From positions 1 through 64,000 of the forward strand of contig MKJX01000239.1 of NCBI GenBank assembly GCA_001942415.1: DNA of 64,000 nt, read 5' to 3'. Below the pieces are notes generated by a model that saw only the letters and a list, made by a program, of their open reading frames with translations, ran no database searches and was not told the origin of the DNA. The DNA is from Pseudonocardia sp. CNS-139 (GTDB lineage Bacteria; Actinomycetota; Actinomycetes; Mycobacteriales; Pseudonocardiaceae). Position 1 is the stretch's first letter; the number at the start of each line of letters is the position of its first letter. Position numbers and translations under genes: made by a program. Positions 28,128-39,499 of the stretch are shown in pieces.

Positions 28128-29837
28128 CTACACGACCGGGACGACCTCGGGTGCGCCCATGCGGGCGGCGTCGGCCGTCTCGTCGTCGGGCATGCGCTGG
28201 CTCTCCCGCTCGGCCTCGACGCGCTTGCGGTAGTGCTCCACCTCGCGCTCGATCTGCGCCGGGCTCCAGCCCAGCACCGGCGCGACGAGCCGGGCGACCT
28301 CGTCGACGGCCCGCAGGCCCCGGTCGAACGTCTCGATCGAGATGCGCGTGCGGCGGGCGAGCACGTCGTCCAGGTGCCGCGCGCCCTCGTGCGACGCGGC
28401 GTAGACGATCTCCGCCCGGAGGTGGTCCGGCGCGCCGTCGAGCGGCTCGCCGAGCTTCGGGTCGTCGAGCACGAGGTCGAGCACCTCGTGGACGAGCGAC
28501 CCGTACCGGCGCAGCAGGTGGTGCACGCGCGCCTCGTGCACCCCGTAGTGCTCGGCGATCAGCGGCGCCGAGTTCTTCAGCGCCTCGAAGCCCTCCGCGC
28601 CGAGCAGCGGCACGTCCTCCGTGACGGACGGCGGCACCTTGGTGTGCAGCCCGTGCACCGCGGCGTCGACGGCGTCCTTCGCCATGACGCGGTAGGTCGT
28701 GTACTTCCCGCCGGCCACCACGACGAGCCCCGGCACGGTGTGCGCGACGGCGTGCTCGCGCGAGAGCCGGGACGTCTCGTCCGACTCGCCGGCGAGCAGC
28801 GGCCGAAGCCCCGCGTAGACGCCCTCGACGTCCTCGTGCGTGAGCGGCTGCTCCAGCACCTGGTTGACGTGTTCGAGCAGGTAGTCGATGTCGGCCGCGC
28901 TCGCCGCCGGGTGCGCGAGGCCGAGCTTCCAGTCGGTGTCGGTGGTGCCGACGATCCAGTGCCGGCCCCACGGGATCACGAAGAGCACCGACTTCTCGGT
29001 GCGCAGGATGAGCCCGGAGTTGCCCCGGATGCGGTCGCGCGGCACCACCAGGTGGATGCCCTTGCTCGCCCGCACGTGGAACTGCCCGCGCTCGCCGACG
29101 AGGCTCTGCGTCTCGTCGGTCCACACGCCCGTGGCGTTGATCACCTGCCGGGCCCGGACCCGCAGCACCCGGCCCGACTCCAGGTCGTGCACCTCGGCCC
29201 CGGTGACGCGCTCGCCCTCGCGCAGCAGGCCGACCACCCGGGCCCGCGTCGCCACGTGCGCCCCGTACGCCGCGGCCGTGCGCGCGATGAACATCGTGTG
29301 CCGCGCGTCGTCGACCTGGGCGTCGTAGTAGAGCAGCGCGCCGACCAGCGAGTCCCGGCGCAGGGACGGGAAGACCCGGCGGGCCCCGCGCCGGGTGAGG
29401 TGCCGGTGGCGCGGCACCCCGCGGGCCCGCCCGGACAGCAGCCCGAGCGAGTCGTAGAGCGCCACGCCGGTGCCCGCGTAGAACCGCTCCCACACGCGGT
29501 GGGTGAGCGGGTAGAGGAACGGCACCGGCCGCACCAGGTGCGGCGCGAGCTTCTGGATCAGCAGCCCGCGCTCCTGCAGCGCCTCGGCGACCAGCCGGAA
29601 GTCGAGCATCTCCAGGTAGCGCAGGCCGCCGTGGATCAGCTTGCTCGACCGGCTGGACGTGCCGGAGGCGAAGTCGCGGGCCTCGACGAGCCCGACCGTG
29701 AGGCCGCGGGTGGCGGCGTCGAGGGCGGCCCCGCTGCCGACGACCCCGCCCCCGACGACGAGCACGTCGAGCTCGGTCGACCCCATCGCGTCGAGCGCGG
29801 CCTCGCGGGCCTGCGGGGAGAGTGCGACCGATCTCAT
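28128..29837 (-). CDS. glpD: Glycerol-3-phosphate dehydrogenase, FAD-dependent
   Basis: Oxidises glycerol 3-phosphate to dihydroxyacetone phosphate at the membrane, passing electrons to the quinone pool. LDVLVVGGGVVGSGAALDAA binds FAD, SSKLIHGGLRYLEMLDF is the GlpD signature, GTTDTDWKLGL and VVAGGKYTTYRVMAKDAVDA complete the fold, and the C-terminal helical domain ends EVVPVV. ATG 29837 gives 569 residues, normal for the family. A lost glpK stop makes it read as a fusion with GlpK, but the ATG and GGAAAGGA upstream show a separate gene. Last gene of the glp operon. Confidence 0.93.
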   Translation of the reverse strand: MRSVALSPQAREAALDAMGSTELDVLVVGGGVVGSGAALDAATRGLTVGLVEARDFASGTSSRSSKLIHGGLRYLEMLDFRLVAEALQERGLLIQKLAPHLVRPVPFLYPLTHRVWERFYAGTGVALYDSLGLLSGRARGVPRHRHLTRRGARRVFPSLRRDSLVGALLYYDAQVDDARHTMFIARTAAAYGAHVATRARVVGLLREGERVTGAEVHDLESGRVLRVRARQVINATGVWTDETQSLVGERGQFHVRASKGIHLVVPRDRIRGNSGLILRTEKSVLFVIPWGRHWIVGTTDTDWKLGLAHPAASAADIDYLLEHVNQVLEQPLTHEDVEGVYAGLRPLLAGESDETSRLSREHAVAHTVPGLVVVAGGKYTTYRVMAKDAVDAAVHGLHTKVPPSVTEDVPLLGAEGFEALKNSAPLIAEHYGVHEARVHHLLRRYGSLVHEVLDLVLDDPKLGEPLDGAPDHLRAEIVYAASHEGARHLDDVLARRTRISIETFDRGLRAVDEVARLVAPVLGWSPAQIEREVEHYRKRVEAERESQRMPDDETADAARMGAPEVVPVV

Positions 29838-29871
29838 GAGAGCTGTCCTTTCCCTCGTGCGGGCGGGTCGG

Positions 29872-31388
29872 TCAGTCGACGTCCACCCAGTCCACGTCCT
29901 GGTGACGGCCTTCTTCCAGCGCTCGTAGCCCGTCGCCCGCTGCTCCTCGGACCAGTGCGGCTCCCAGCGCTTCGACTCGTTCCAGTTGGCGCGCAGCTCG
30001 TCCGTGGTCTTCCAGAACCCGACCGCGAGCCCCGCCGCGTACGCCGCGCCGAGCGCCGTGGTCTCCGCGACGACGGGCCGGCTGACCGGCACGCCGAGCA
30101 CGTCGGCCTGGATCTGCATGCACAGCTCGTTGGCGGTGACCCCGCCGTCGACCTTCAGCACATCCAGGCGCACCCCGGAGTCCTGCTCCATCGCCTCGGC
30201 GACGTCCCGGCTCTGGTAGCAGATCGCCTCCAGCGTGGCCCGGGCCAGGTGGGCGTTGGTGTTGTAGCGGGACAGGCCGACGATCGCGCCGCGGGCGTCG
30301 GACCGCCAGTACGGGGCGAAGAGCCCGGAGAACGCGGGCACGAAGTACACACCGCCGTTGTCCTCCACCTGCCGGGCCAGCGCCTCGCTCTGCGCCGCAC
30401 CCGAGATGATGCCGAGCTGGTCGCGCAGCCACTGCACGGCCGACCCCGTCACGGCGATCGAGCCCTCCAGCGCGTAGACGACCGGTTCGTCACCGAACTT
30501 GTAGCAGACGGTCGTCAGCAGGCCCGCCTTCGACCGCACCAGCTCGGTGCCGGTGTTGAGCAGCATGAAGTTGCCGGTGCCGTAGGTGTTCTTCGCCTCG
30601 CCGGGCGCGAAGCACACCTGCCCGACGGTGGCGGCCTGCTGGTCGCCGAGGTCGCCGGTGATCCGGACCTCGCCCCCGAGCGGGCCCGTCGCGAGCGTGC
30701 TGCCGTACCCGGCCGGGTTGGAGCTGGGCTGGATGGCGGGCAGCATCGAACGCGGGATGCCGAAGAACCCGAGCAGCTCGTCGTCCCAGTCGAGCGTCTC
30801 CAGGTTCATCAGCATCGTGCGGCTGGCGTTGGTCGGGTCGGTGACGTGCGCACCGCCGTCGCGGCCGCCCGTGAGGTTCCACAGCAGCCACGTGTCGGTG
30901 TTGCCGAAGATCGCGTCACCGCGCTCCGCGGCCTCCCGCGCGCCCTCGACGTTCTCCAGGATCCACTGGATCTTGCCGCCCGAGAAGTACGTGGCCGGGG
31001 GCAGACCGGCCTTGCGGCGGATGACGTCGCCGCGGCCGTCCCGGTCGAGGGCTGCCGCGATCCGGTCGGTGCGGGTGTCCTGCCAGACGATCGCGTTGTA
31101 GAGCGGACGCCCGGTGCGCCGGTCCCACACCACCGAGGTCTCGCGCTGGTTGGTGATGCCCAGCGCGACGAGGTCGGAGGCGGTGAGCCCGGTGTTGTTG
31201 AGCGCCGACTGCAGGACGGCTGACGAGCGCTCCCAGATCTCGACGGGGTTGTGCTCCACCCAGCCGGCCTGCGGGAGGATCTGCTCGTGCTCCAGCTGGT
31301 GGCGTCCCACCTCGTTGCCGGAGTGGTCGAAGATCATGAAACGGGTGCTGGTGGTGCCCTGGTCGATGGCACCGACGAACTCGGCCAT
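29872..31388 (-). CDS. glpK: Glycerol kinase 1
   Basis: Phosphorylates glycerol with ATP. GAIDQGTTSTRFMIFDHSG is the phosphate loop, VGQVCFAPGEAKNTYGTGNF and KVDGGVTANELCMQIQADVL the FGGY signatures. It starts at ATG 31388, 15 bases after glpF. Near 29905 GTCACCAGG needs one more C to read GTCACCCAGG, giving the expected ending QDVDWVDVD and a stop at 29872. Without the correction the frame runs on into glpD as a false 1086-residue protein. Corrected length is about 505 residues, typical. Confidence 0.94.
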
Positions 31389-31403
31389 TGAGTCTTCGTC
31401 TCC

Positions 31404-32213
31404 TTACCGGGGCACGTCGCGTCCCACGGGCGTGGGGATGCTCTCGTCGGTGGGGATGTAGCGGTTGATGAAGTACTGGAAGAGCGCGCCGCCGATCAGG
31501 CCGCCGATGATCGGCCCGGCTATCGGCACCCAGAAGTAGAGCATCCCGTACTGGTCCGTCCAGGCCGTCGAGTAGCCCGTGATGAACGAGGCCAGGCGCG
31601 GCCCGAAGTCGCGCGCCGGGTTGATCGCGTAGCCGGCGTTCGCGCCCCACGCCATCCCGATCCCGACCACGAGCAGGCCGATCACGACGGGCGCGAGGTT
31701 GGAAAGCGGCGGGTTGTTGCGCGCGTTGACCAGCGCGAACACCACGAACACGAGGATCGCGGTGCCGATGATCTGGTCGAAGAACGCCGTGGTGACCGTG
31801 ACGCCGTCCACGCCGTTGCCCGGCAGCGTCGAGAAGATCCCCTGCGTGGCGATGGTGTGGTTCGGGTCGACCTTGTTGATCAGGTCCGAGTAGGCGAACC
31901 GGACGATCAGCGCGGCCACGAACGCGCCCGCCGTCTGGGCCAGGGCGTAAGGAAGCACCTTCCGCCACGGGAACCCCTGGAACGCCGCGAGCGCGATCGT
32001 CACCGCGGGGTTGATGTGGCCACCGCTGATCCGGCCGGCGACGTAGACCCCGAGGATCACGCCGATGCCCCAGGCCCACGCGATCGAGTCGTGGTCGCCG
32101 AGGCTGATCGTCGTCGACGTGACGACCTGCGCGACGACGCCGCAGCCGAACAGGATGAGGATCATGGTGCCGAAGAACTCGGCGACCAGTTCGCCGAGGT
32201 AGGTGTTCCTCAT
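31404..32213 (-). CDS. glpF: Glycerol uptake facilitator, aquaglyceroporin
   Basis: Six-helix channel of the MIP family for glycerol entry through the cell membrane. The two NPA loops are GGHINPAVT and YAINPARDFG; the Asp after NPAR is typical of glycerol channels. At 269 residues it has normal size, and the gene is intact. GGGAGG precedes ATG 32213. First gene of the glpF-glpK-glpD operon, divergent from the IclR-type regulator, so transport, phosphorylation and oxidation of glycerol are encoded together. Confidence 0.95.
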   Translation of the reverse strand: MRNTYLGELVAEFFGTMILILFGCGVVAQVVTSTTISLGDHDSIAWAWGIGVILGVYVAGRISGGHINPAVTIALAAFQGFPWRKVLPYALAQTAGAFVAALIVRFAYSDLINKVDPNHTIATQGIFSTLPGNGVDGVTVTTAFFDQIIGTAILVFVVFALVNARNNPPLSNLAPVVIGLLVVGIGMAWGANAGYAINPARDFGPRLASFITGYSTAWTDQYGMLYFWVPIAGPIIGGLIGGALFQYFINRYIPTDESIPTPVGRDVPR

Positions 32214-32302
32214 CGAATCCTCCCTTCCCCATGCGCCGTTCCCCGGCGGCGCGTCTGGCGGACGCTAGGAACGGATGTGACCGGGGTCAACGCCGACCGT
32301 TC

Positions 32303-32311
32303 GACATTGTC
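32303..32311. promoter_or_regulatory. Candidate operator between glpF and the IclR gene
   Basis: GACATTGTC (32303-32311) is a 9-base palindrome inside the more extended, imperfect TTCGACATTGTCAA. It sits in the 138-base divergent region between glpF (start 32213) and the IclR gene. IclR/GylR proteins in actinomycetes bind such sites before glycerol operons. The match is short, so this is suggestive only. Confidence 0.4.
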
Positions 32312-32351
32312 AAACCGCCAATCGGGTGAAGGTCACACTCGACGTCGTAGA

Positions 32352-33118
32352 GTGCGAGAGGTGCCCGGGTCCATCCAGTCGATCGAACGGGCCGCGGCGG
32401 TGCTGCGGCTCCTCGGCAGCTCGGGCCGGCCGCTGGGGCTCGCGGAGCTGGCCGCCGCGCTCGGGCTGCCCCGCCCGACCGCGCACGGGATCCTCCGGAC
32501 GCTGCGCGAGCTCGGGTTCGTCGAACAGGACGCCGAGACCGCCCGCTACCGGCTCGGATCCGGGCTGACCGAGCTGGGCCGCGCCTGGGACGAGCACGAC
32601 CTGCGCGGGCGCGCGATGAACTGGGCCGACTCGCTCGCCGGCAGCACCGGGCTCGCCGTCCTCATCGGGGTGGCGGCCGGTCGCGCGGTGCGGCTCGTGC
32701 ACCACGTCTTCCGGCCCGACGGGACGGTCCAGCGCATCCGGACGGGTGAACAGCAGCCCCTGCACGCGACCGCGCTGGGTAAGTGCCTGCTGGCGTTCGC
32801 GCCCGTCGCCACCCCGCCGGCCCGGGACCTGGACCTGTCCCGGTGGACGGGGCGAACCTGCGTGACGGTGGCCGCGCTGGAGGCGCAGCTCGCGCTCGCG
32901 CGCCGCCGGGGCTGGGCGAGCGAGACCGGCGAGTACGAGGCCGGCACCGGCGCCGCGGCCGCCCCGCTGCGCGCCAGCGGCGGGATCGTCGTCGGGGCGC
33001 TGGGGGTCGTCGGGCCGATCGAGGAGCTGTACGGCATCGGCGCGGTCCTGCGTCCGCACCTGGCCGAGCACCTCGTCGCCGCGGCCCGGGAGATCTCCGC
33101 CGACCTGGTGGTGACGCC

Positions 33119-33122
<4 letters not shown>
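32352..33122 (+). CDS. IclR-family regulator, GylR-like
   Basis: A winged HTH (SIQSIERAAAVLRLLGSSGR, LAELAAALGLPRPTAHGILR, ELGFVEQDAETARYRLG) is followed by a GAF-like effector domain (LHATALGKCLLAFAP, RRGWASETGEYEAGTGAAAA). Length, about 256 residues, is standard. GylR proteins control glycerol use in Streptomyces; position next to glpFKD and directly before a second kinase gene supports that role here. Either GTG 32352 or GTG 32361 may be the start. Its TGA overlaps the kinase GTG (GTGA). Confidence 0.88.
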
Positions 33123-34631
<1,509 letters not shown>

Positions 34632-34702
34632 GCCGGGCCAGGAACTCCCGCAACGCCGAGCCGATTCGCTGGTAGGCGATGCGCGTACCGGGCTGACGCG
34701 GC

Positions 34703-35383
34703 TCAGGCGGCCCGGGAGGTGGACCAGACCGCGTCGCCGCGCAGCGCCGCACCCAGCGCCGCGACGTCCGGCACGACCAGCCGGGCCGCGGCCAGCTCGC
34801 CGGGCTCGGCGTAGCCCCAGGCCACGCCGACGGTGGGGATGCCGTGCTCGGCGGCGCCGTCGACGTCGTGGTGCCGGTCGCCGACCATCACCACCGGCTC
34901 GCGCGCGGGGTCCAGGCCCAGCCGCCGCACGACCGAGCCGACCACCGCGCCCTTGCCGACGCGGCCGGTCTCGTGCTCGGCGCCGCCGACCAGCTCCAGG
35001 TAGCCGGCCAGCCCCACACCCGCGACGATCTTGCGGGCGGTGGTCTCCGGCTTGGAGGTCGCGACCGCCAGCCGCACCCCGTCCTCGTGCAGGCCCGCCA
35101 GCAGCGCCGGGACGCCCGGGTAGACGGGCGTGACCGTGGCGGCGACGGCGTCGTAGGAGGCGCGGTAGGTCTCGATCACGGCGACGGTCTCGTCGGCCGT
35201 CAGGCCCAGCTCGGGGAGCGCGGTCTCGAACGGCGGCCCGACGAGCATCCGCAGCCGCTCGGGGCCCGGCACCGGGAGACCCACCTCGGCCAGCGCGGCG
35301 GCGAGGTGCTCGACGATCGTGGCGGCCGAGTCGACGAGCGTGCCGTCGAGGTCCAGGAGGGCGGTGCGCACTGACCGCATCAT
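34703..35383 (-). CDS. HAD-family hydrolase, phosphoglycolate-phosphatase-like
   Basis: The four HAD motifs are present: LLDLDGTLVDS (nucleophile and acid Asp), a Thr-Ser in VATSKPETT, Lys in GRVGKGAVVG and the acidic VMVGDRHHDVDGA. The helical cap between residues 15 and 80 places it with Gph/PgmB-type enzymes. At 226 residues the gene is intact. Physiological substrate unknown; these often remove phosphate from small sugar phosphates. It diverges from the App1-like gene, whose start is 30 bases away. Confidence 0.85.
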   Translation of the reverse strand: MMRSVRTALLDLDGTLVDSAATIVEHLAAALAEVGLPVPGPERLRMLVGPPFETALPELGLTADETVAVIETYRASYDAVAATVTPVYPGVPALLAGLHEDGVRLAVATSKPETTARKIVAGVGLAGYLELVGGAEHETGRVGKGAVVGSVVRRLGLDPAREPVVMVGDRHHDVDGAAEHGIPTVGVAWGYAEPGELAAARLVVPDVAALGAALRGDAVWSTSRAA

Positions 35384-35412
35384 ACGGCCGCCCGATCATC
35401 CGGCGGGTCCCG

Positions 35413-36565
35413 GTGGCCACCCGGGCGCCGGTGCGGTACCTCTTCCGGGTGCAGCTGTCGGGGTGGCGGGCCGGGGTCCGCGGGGTGGTCGTCCGGACCG
35501 CGATGGGCGTCGAGACGGTGCTGCAGGCGGGGGTGCTGCTCGCCCTGCGGCTGCGCGGGCGGCACCTGCCGATGATCGTCCCGTTCATCGGGCACGGCAG
35601 CACCACGCGGGTCCGGATCGGCGGGCGGGTGGTGCTCGGCCGGCCGGCCGCCGCGGCCGTCGCGGTGCCGGCGAAGCGGCCGACGCCGGCGACCCGGCGG
35701 GCCGTGCTGCGGGCGAGCCTCGCCCGGTTCATGACCGTCGAGGTGCCCGGCGCCGCGGTGACGATCAGCTGGCCGGGCGGGTCGGCGCAGGTCCGCGCCG
35801 ACCGCGACGGCTACGTCGACGCCGTGCTGGACGTCGGGTCGGAGCCGGGCTGGCGGCAGTTCGAGATGAGCCTGCGCGAGGGCCCGCCGGTGGTGGCGCA
35901 GGTGTTGGTGGTGCACCCGGAGGCACGGATCGGCCTGGTCAGCGACGTGGACGGCGACGATCCTGGAGACCGGCATCAGCCGCGGCATCGAGCTCGTGAA
36001 GGCCACGCTGCTCACGCCCGTGGGCGAACGGGCCCCGCTGCCCGGCGCCGCCGCGCTCTACCGGGCGCTCGTCGCCCCGGCCGGCGGCCCGGCCCGCCCG
36101 GTCTTCTACGTCTCGACCAGCCCGTGGAACCTGCACGAGATGCTGCTCGAGTTCATCGCGCTGCGCCGGTTCCCGCTGGGCCCGCTGCTGCTCACCGACT
36201 GGGGCCCGTCGCGCACCGGGATCTTCCGGATCGGCGCGCAGGAGCACAAGACGGGGCTGGTGGAGCGGGCGCTGGCCGAGCACCCGCAGCTCGGGCTGGT
36301 GCTCGTCGGCGACAGCGGCCAGCTCGACCCGGAGATCTACGCGACGCTCGCCCGGCGCCATCCGGACCGCATCCGCGCGGTCTACATCCGCCGCACCCGG
36401 CACGCGCTGGCCGGCCGGCTGGCCGACGTCGACGCGCTGGCCGCGGCCGTCACCGCCGAGGGCGTGCCGATGCTGGCCGTGAACGACAGCGTGCAGATCG
36501 CCGAGCACCTGGCCGGGCTCGGCCTGCTCGACGAGACCGGCCTGACCGAGGTGCGCTCCGGCTGA
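35413..36565 (+). CDS. App1-family phosphatidate phosphatase-like protein (DUF2183)
   Basis: The N-terminal beta domain (TRVRIGGRVVLGRP to WPGGSAQVRADRDGYVD) leads into the HAD-like catalytic segment: LVSDVDDTIL, with the DxDxT motif, read across a frameshift near 35958, then FYVSTSPWNLHEMLLEFIAL and LVLVGDSGQLDPEIYATLAR. This order is that of yeast App1, a phosphatidate phosphatase, and of its bacterial relatives. Corrected length is about 384 residues. GTG 35413 is the apparent start. It acts on lipid phosphates by family inference. Confidence 0.82.
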
Positions 36566-36590
36566 GCCGCCGCCCCGCCGTAGGGTAAAG

Positions 36591-36625
36591 CGCGAGTAAT
36601 GGACCTTGGGTGAGGTCCATGCGCG
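36591..36625 (+). promoter_or_regulatory. Leader hairpin just before the terC ribosome-binding site
   Basis: ATGGACCT (36599-36606) and AGGTCCAT (36613-36620) pair perfectly across a 6-base loop; CGCG (36591-36594) and CGCG (36622-36625) extend the stem beyond an AGTA/G bulge. GGGAGG, the ribosome-binding site of terC, begins at the base of the stem. The structure could gate translation. It lacks the GGGGAGUA core of manganese (yybP-ykoY) riboswitches, which often precede terC. Confidence 0.5.
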
Positions 36626-36635
36626 GGAGGCGATC

Positions 36636-37649
36636 GTGCTGGAGATCAGCGGGCTCACGTGGGCGTTGACGATCGGGTTGGTCGTCGTGCTGCTGGCGGC
36701 CGACCTGGTGCTGGCGGCGTTGCGGCCGCACCGGGTGGGCTTCCGCGAGGCGGTCGCGTGGTCGGTCTTCTACATCGCGGTGGCCGTGCTCTTCGGCGTC
36801 TGGTTCGGGATGACCTACGGCGGCGACTTCGGCACCCAGTACTTCGCGGGCTACATCGTCGAGAAGAGCCTCTCGGTCGACAACCTGTTCGTCTTCGTGA
36901 TCATCATGACGACGTTCGCGGTGCCCGAGGAGCACCAGCACAAGGTGCTGACCTTCGGGATCGTGCTGGCGCTGGTCATGCGGGGGATCTTCATCGCGGT
37001 CGGCGCCACGCTGCTGTCGCTCTTCTCCTTCATGTTCCTGGTCTTCGGCCTGCTGCTGCTCTACACGGCCGTGCAGCTCTTCCGGCACCGCAACGAGGAC
37101 CCCGACGTCGAGGACAACGCCGTCGTCCGGGGCGCGCGGCGGCTCCTGCCGATCACGCAGGACTACGTCGGCGGCCGGATCGTCACCAGGGTGGACGGGC
37201 GGCGCATGGTCACGCCGCTGTTCATCGTGCTGATCGCGATCGGCAGCATCGACCTGCTCTTCGCGCTCGACTCCATCCCGGCGGTCTTCGGCGTCACGTC
37301 CGAGGCCTACATCGTCTTCGCCGCCAACGCGTTCGCGCTGCTCGGCCTGCGGGCGCTGTTCTTCTTGGTCAAGGGCCTGCTCGACCGGCTGGTCTACCTG
37401 TCCACCGGGCTGTCGGTGATCCTCGCGTTCATCGGCGTGAAGCTGGTGCTGCACTGGGCGCACGTCGACATCAACCCGGCCGTCCCGGAGATCTCCACGC
37501 CCGTGAGCCTCGTGGTGATCATCGGGATCCTGGTGGTCGTCACGGTTGCGAGCCTCGTGAAGACCCGCCGCGACCCGACGGTCACGGCGCACGCAGGCTC
37601 CGTCCGGGCCCGGCGGCGGACGGCCGAGTCCGACCGCGGTAACAGCTAG
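36636..37649 (+). CDS. TerC-family integral membrane protein
   Basis: GTG 36636 follows GGGAGG and gives LEISGLTWALTIGLVVVLLA. The family signatures YIVEKSLSVDNLFVFVII, with acidic residues inside a membrane helix, and IGSIDLLFALDSIPAVFGV are both present; about nine hydrophobic segments make 337 residues. TerC proteins export metal ions such as manganese, or were named for tellurite resistance. The gene is intact. Its TAG (37647-37649) overlaps the stop of the convergent mannosyltransferase gene within CTAG. Confidence 0.92.
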   Translation: MLEISGLTWALTIGLVVVLLAADLVLAALRPHRVGFREAVAWSVFYIAVAVLFGVWFGMTYGGDFGTQYFAGYIVEKSLSVDNLFVFVIIMTTFAVPEEHQHKVLTFGIVLALVMRGIFIAVGATLLSLFSFMFLVFGLLLLYTAVQLFRHRNEDPDVEDNAVVRGARRLLPITQDYVGGRIVTRVDGRRMVTPLFIVLIAIGSIDLLFALDSIPAVFGVTSEAYIVFAANAFALLGLRALFFLVKGLLDRLVYLSTGLSVILAFIGVKLVLHWAHVDINPAVPEISTPVSLVVIIGILVVVTVASLVKTRRDPTVTAHAGSVRARRRTAESDRGNS

Positions 37650-38808
37650 ATGCCGTAACGCCAGATCGTCAGGGCGTAGCCGCCGAACCAGGCGGACGCG
37701 AGCGCGGCGGCGGCCACCACGGCCACGGCCGTGGCCGGGCGCCGCCGGGCCAGCCCGGTCGCCACCGGCAGGAGCAGCACGAACGCCGGGATCAGCAGCC
37801 GCAGCTTCGCGTTCATGAGCCCCTCGGTGCCCCACACCGTCACGAGCACGAGCCCGCCGTAGACGAGCAGCGGCCACGGCGTGCGCTGGGCCACGGCCAG
37901 CCCGAACAGCACCAGGCTCCCGGCGAGCGCCACGACGATCAGCACGTCGAACACCCGCTCGCCGGACGTCAGCACGGCCATCGCGTACTGCGCCGTCGCG
38001 AGGCCGCCGTCGAAGTACCAGCCCCAGCCGGAGCGCTGGATGGCGAACCAGCCGTCGAGCGCGCCCGTCCGCGCCGCGACGTACCCGAGGTAACCGAGCA
38101 GGCCGGTGACCGACAGGAGCCCGCCGACCCACGGCCGCCACCCGTCCCGGCGGGTGACGACGGCGGCGAGCGCCGCGAGCGCGACGCCGCGACCACCGAG
38201 CTTCCGGTCGGGCGCACCGTGCCCGCGGCCGCCGCGCACAGCCCGGCCAGGAGCCACTGCCCGCGCAGCACGCCGACCAGCGCCCACGCGGCGAGCGCGC
38301 AGAAGAGCGCCTCGGTGTAGGACATCGAGAGCACGATCCCCATCGGGACCGCGGCGAACAGGCCGGTGAGCAGCAGCCCGGCTCGCCGCGACCCGCCGGG
38401 GACGAGCCCGCCGAGGGCCGTCAGCGCGTAGGCGGCGGCGATCCCGGCGACGAACGAGACCAGCAGCCCCGCGGCGGCCAGGTTCCCGCCGGTCAGCACG
38501 CCGACCGCGGCGACGGCGGCCGGGTAGCCCGGGAAGAACCCGAGCGTCGTGAACGGGGTGCGGTTGCCGAAGGCGTCGTACATGTCCGGCGGCGCGTCCG
38601 CGTAGCCGTGCTGGGCGATCGCGAGCAGCCACGCGCCGTCCCACGAGGTCAGCTCGGGCAGCACGTCCGAGCCGCGCACCGCGGCCATCCCGGCGAGCAC
38701 CACCACGCCGACCAGCCGGACCGCGACGTAGACCCCGGCCGGGGCGAGCGCCCGCGCGACCCGGGCCCGCCGGCCGGGCACGGCGAGCACGTCCTGACCC
38801 ACGGCCAT
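37646..38808 (-). CDS. PIG-V-like membrane mannosyltransferase
   Basis: About ten transmembrane segments in 387 residues. LTSWDGAWLLAIAQHGYAD, LGFFPGYPAAVAAVG and MSYTEALFCALAAWAL match PIG-V, which adds the second mannose to GPI anchors in eukaryotes and has actinobacterial relatives that use polyprenyl-phosphate mannose. A frameshift near 38200 separates the halves; the second begins TRRDGWRPWVGGLLSVTGLL and ends GGYALTIWRYGI. ATG 38808 is the start. The bacterial acceptor is unknown. Confidence 0.75.
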
Positions 38809-39343
38809 GCCCGCCCTCCTCCGCTCCGGGACCGGGGCGATCCTGCCCGACGGCCGGCGGGGACCGGCAACGGGTGCGCTCGGCGTTCCGGCCGAAGGAG
38901 ACGCCCGGGCGGCGGCGCGGCCACGCCGCCACCCGGACCGTGACCGGACCCGCACGGACTCCGCGCGTCCCCGGCCACCGGAACTGCACTGCGAGCCTAC
39001 GGCCGGGAGCCCGTCCAGCCCCGGAAGGAACATCCATGTCCGCCGGCCCTCACCCCGTCGAGGCGTGGTCGCGGAGCGAGCTCCTCGGCGACGGGCACCC
39101 CCACCGGCCGCAGATTGTGTCGGCGGGGTGGGCGGCCTGGGCCGCCATTGGCGACGGCACACACCTCCGGGACTCCACACACACGGCAGAACATCTGTGC
39201 CGAGTCCAGCAGGTGTGTGCGGTGATGAAGGAGGCCCACCGAACCGGCACCGGGAGGGGGGTCTGGGGGCTGCGCCCCAGAGGAATGGCACCCAAACGGA
39301 AACGGCTCATGCTCTCCATGAGCATGAGCCGTCCCGATTCGGG
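38809..39343. other. Intergenic stretch with one possible small gene
   Basis: About 535 bases without a confident gene. The best candidate starts at ATG 39036 behind GGAAGGA and reads MSAGPHPVEAWSRSELLGDG onwards with good codon use for some 75 codons (to VCAVMKEAHRTGTG). Codon bias then fades and the frame runs into the tRNA-Lys gene on the other strand, so a frameshift or false reading is possible. I do not recognise the sequence. CTGGGGGCTGCGCCCCAG near 39266 can form a hairpin. Confidence 0.3.
39304..39330 (-). terminator. Terminator of tRNA-Lys
   Basis: GGCTCATGCTC (39304-39314) and GAGCATGAGCC (39320-39330) form a perfect 11-bp stem with a 5-base loop. In the minus direction it follows the tRNA-Lys 3' end by 13 bases and is followed by GTTTCCGTTTG, so it has the T-rich tail of an intrinsic terminator. 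Confidence 0.85.
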
Positions 39344-39416
39344 TGCGCCGCCAGGGACTCGAACCCCGAACCCGCTGGTTAAGAGCCAGCTGCTCTGCCA
39401 GTTGAGCTAGCGGCGC
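39344..39416 (-). tRNA. tRNA-Lys (anticodon CTT)
   Basis: The 73-nt minus-strand sequence folds as a standard cloverleaf: GCGCCGC pairs with GCGGCGC, D-loop AGCTCAACTGGCAGAGC, anticodon stem-loop CTGGCTCTTAACCAG with CTT, and T-loop GGTTCGAGTCC. The discriminator is A, and CCA is not encoded. It decodes AAG. A strong terminator follows. Confidence 0.96.
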
Positions 39417-39499
39417 CTGTCGTTGCGCCCCCGTGCTCGGCGCTCGGTAACGCTAACACAGCGCTTCCGATCAGCCGGGCGGCGGGGGTGCCGCGACTG

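Noticed and set aside
28233..31223. Plus-strand frame of 996 residues opposite glpD and glpK
   Set aside because: Antisense shadow with low-complexity composition; the minus strand carries two well-conserved enzymes.
28128..31388. GlpK-GlpD fusion protein of 1086 residues
   Set aside because: A lost C near 29905 removes the glpK stop; corrected, glpK ends at 29872 and glpD has its own start at 29837.
36581..36635. yybP-ykoY manganese riboswitch before terC
   Set aside because: The leader is too short and the GGGGAGUA core and second stem are missing; kept only as a hairpin.
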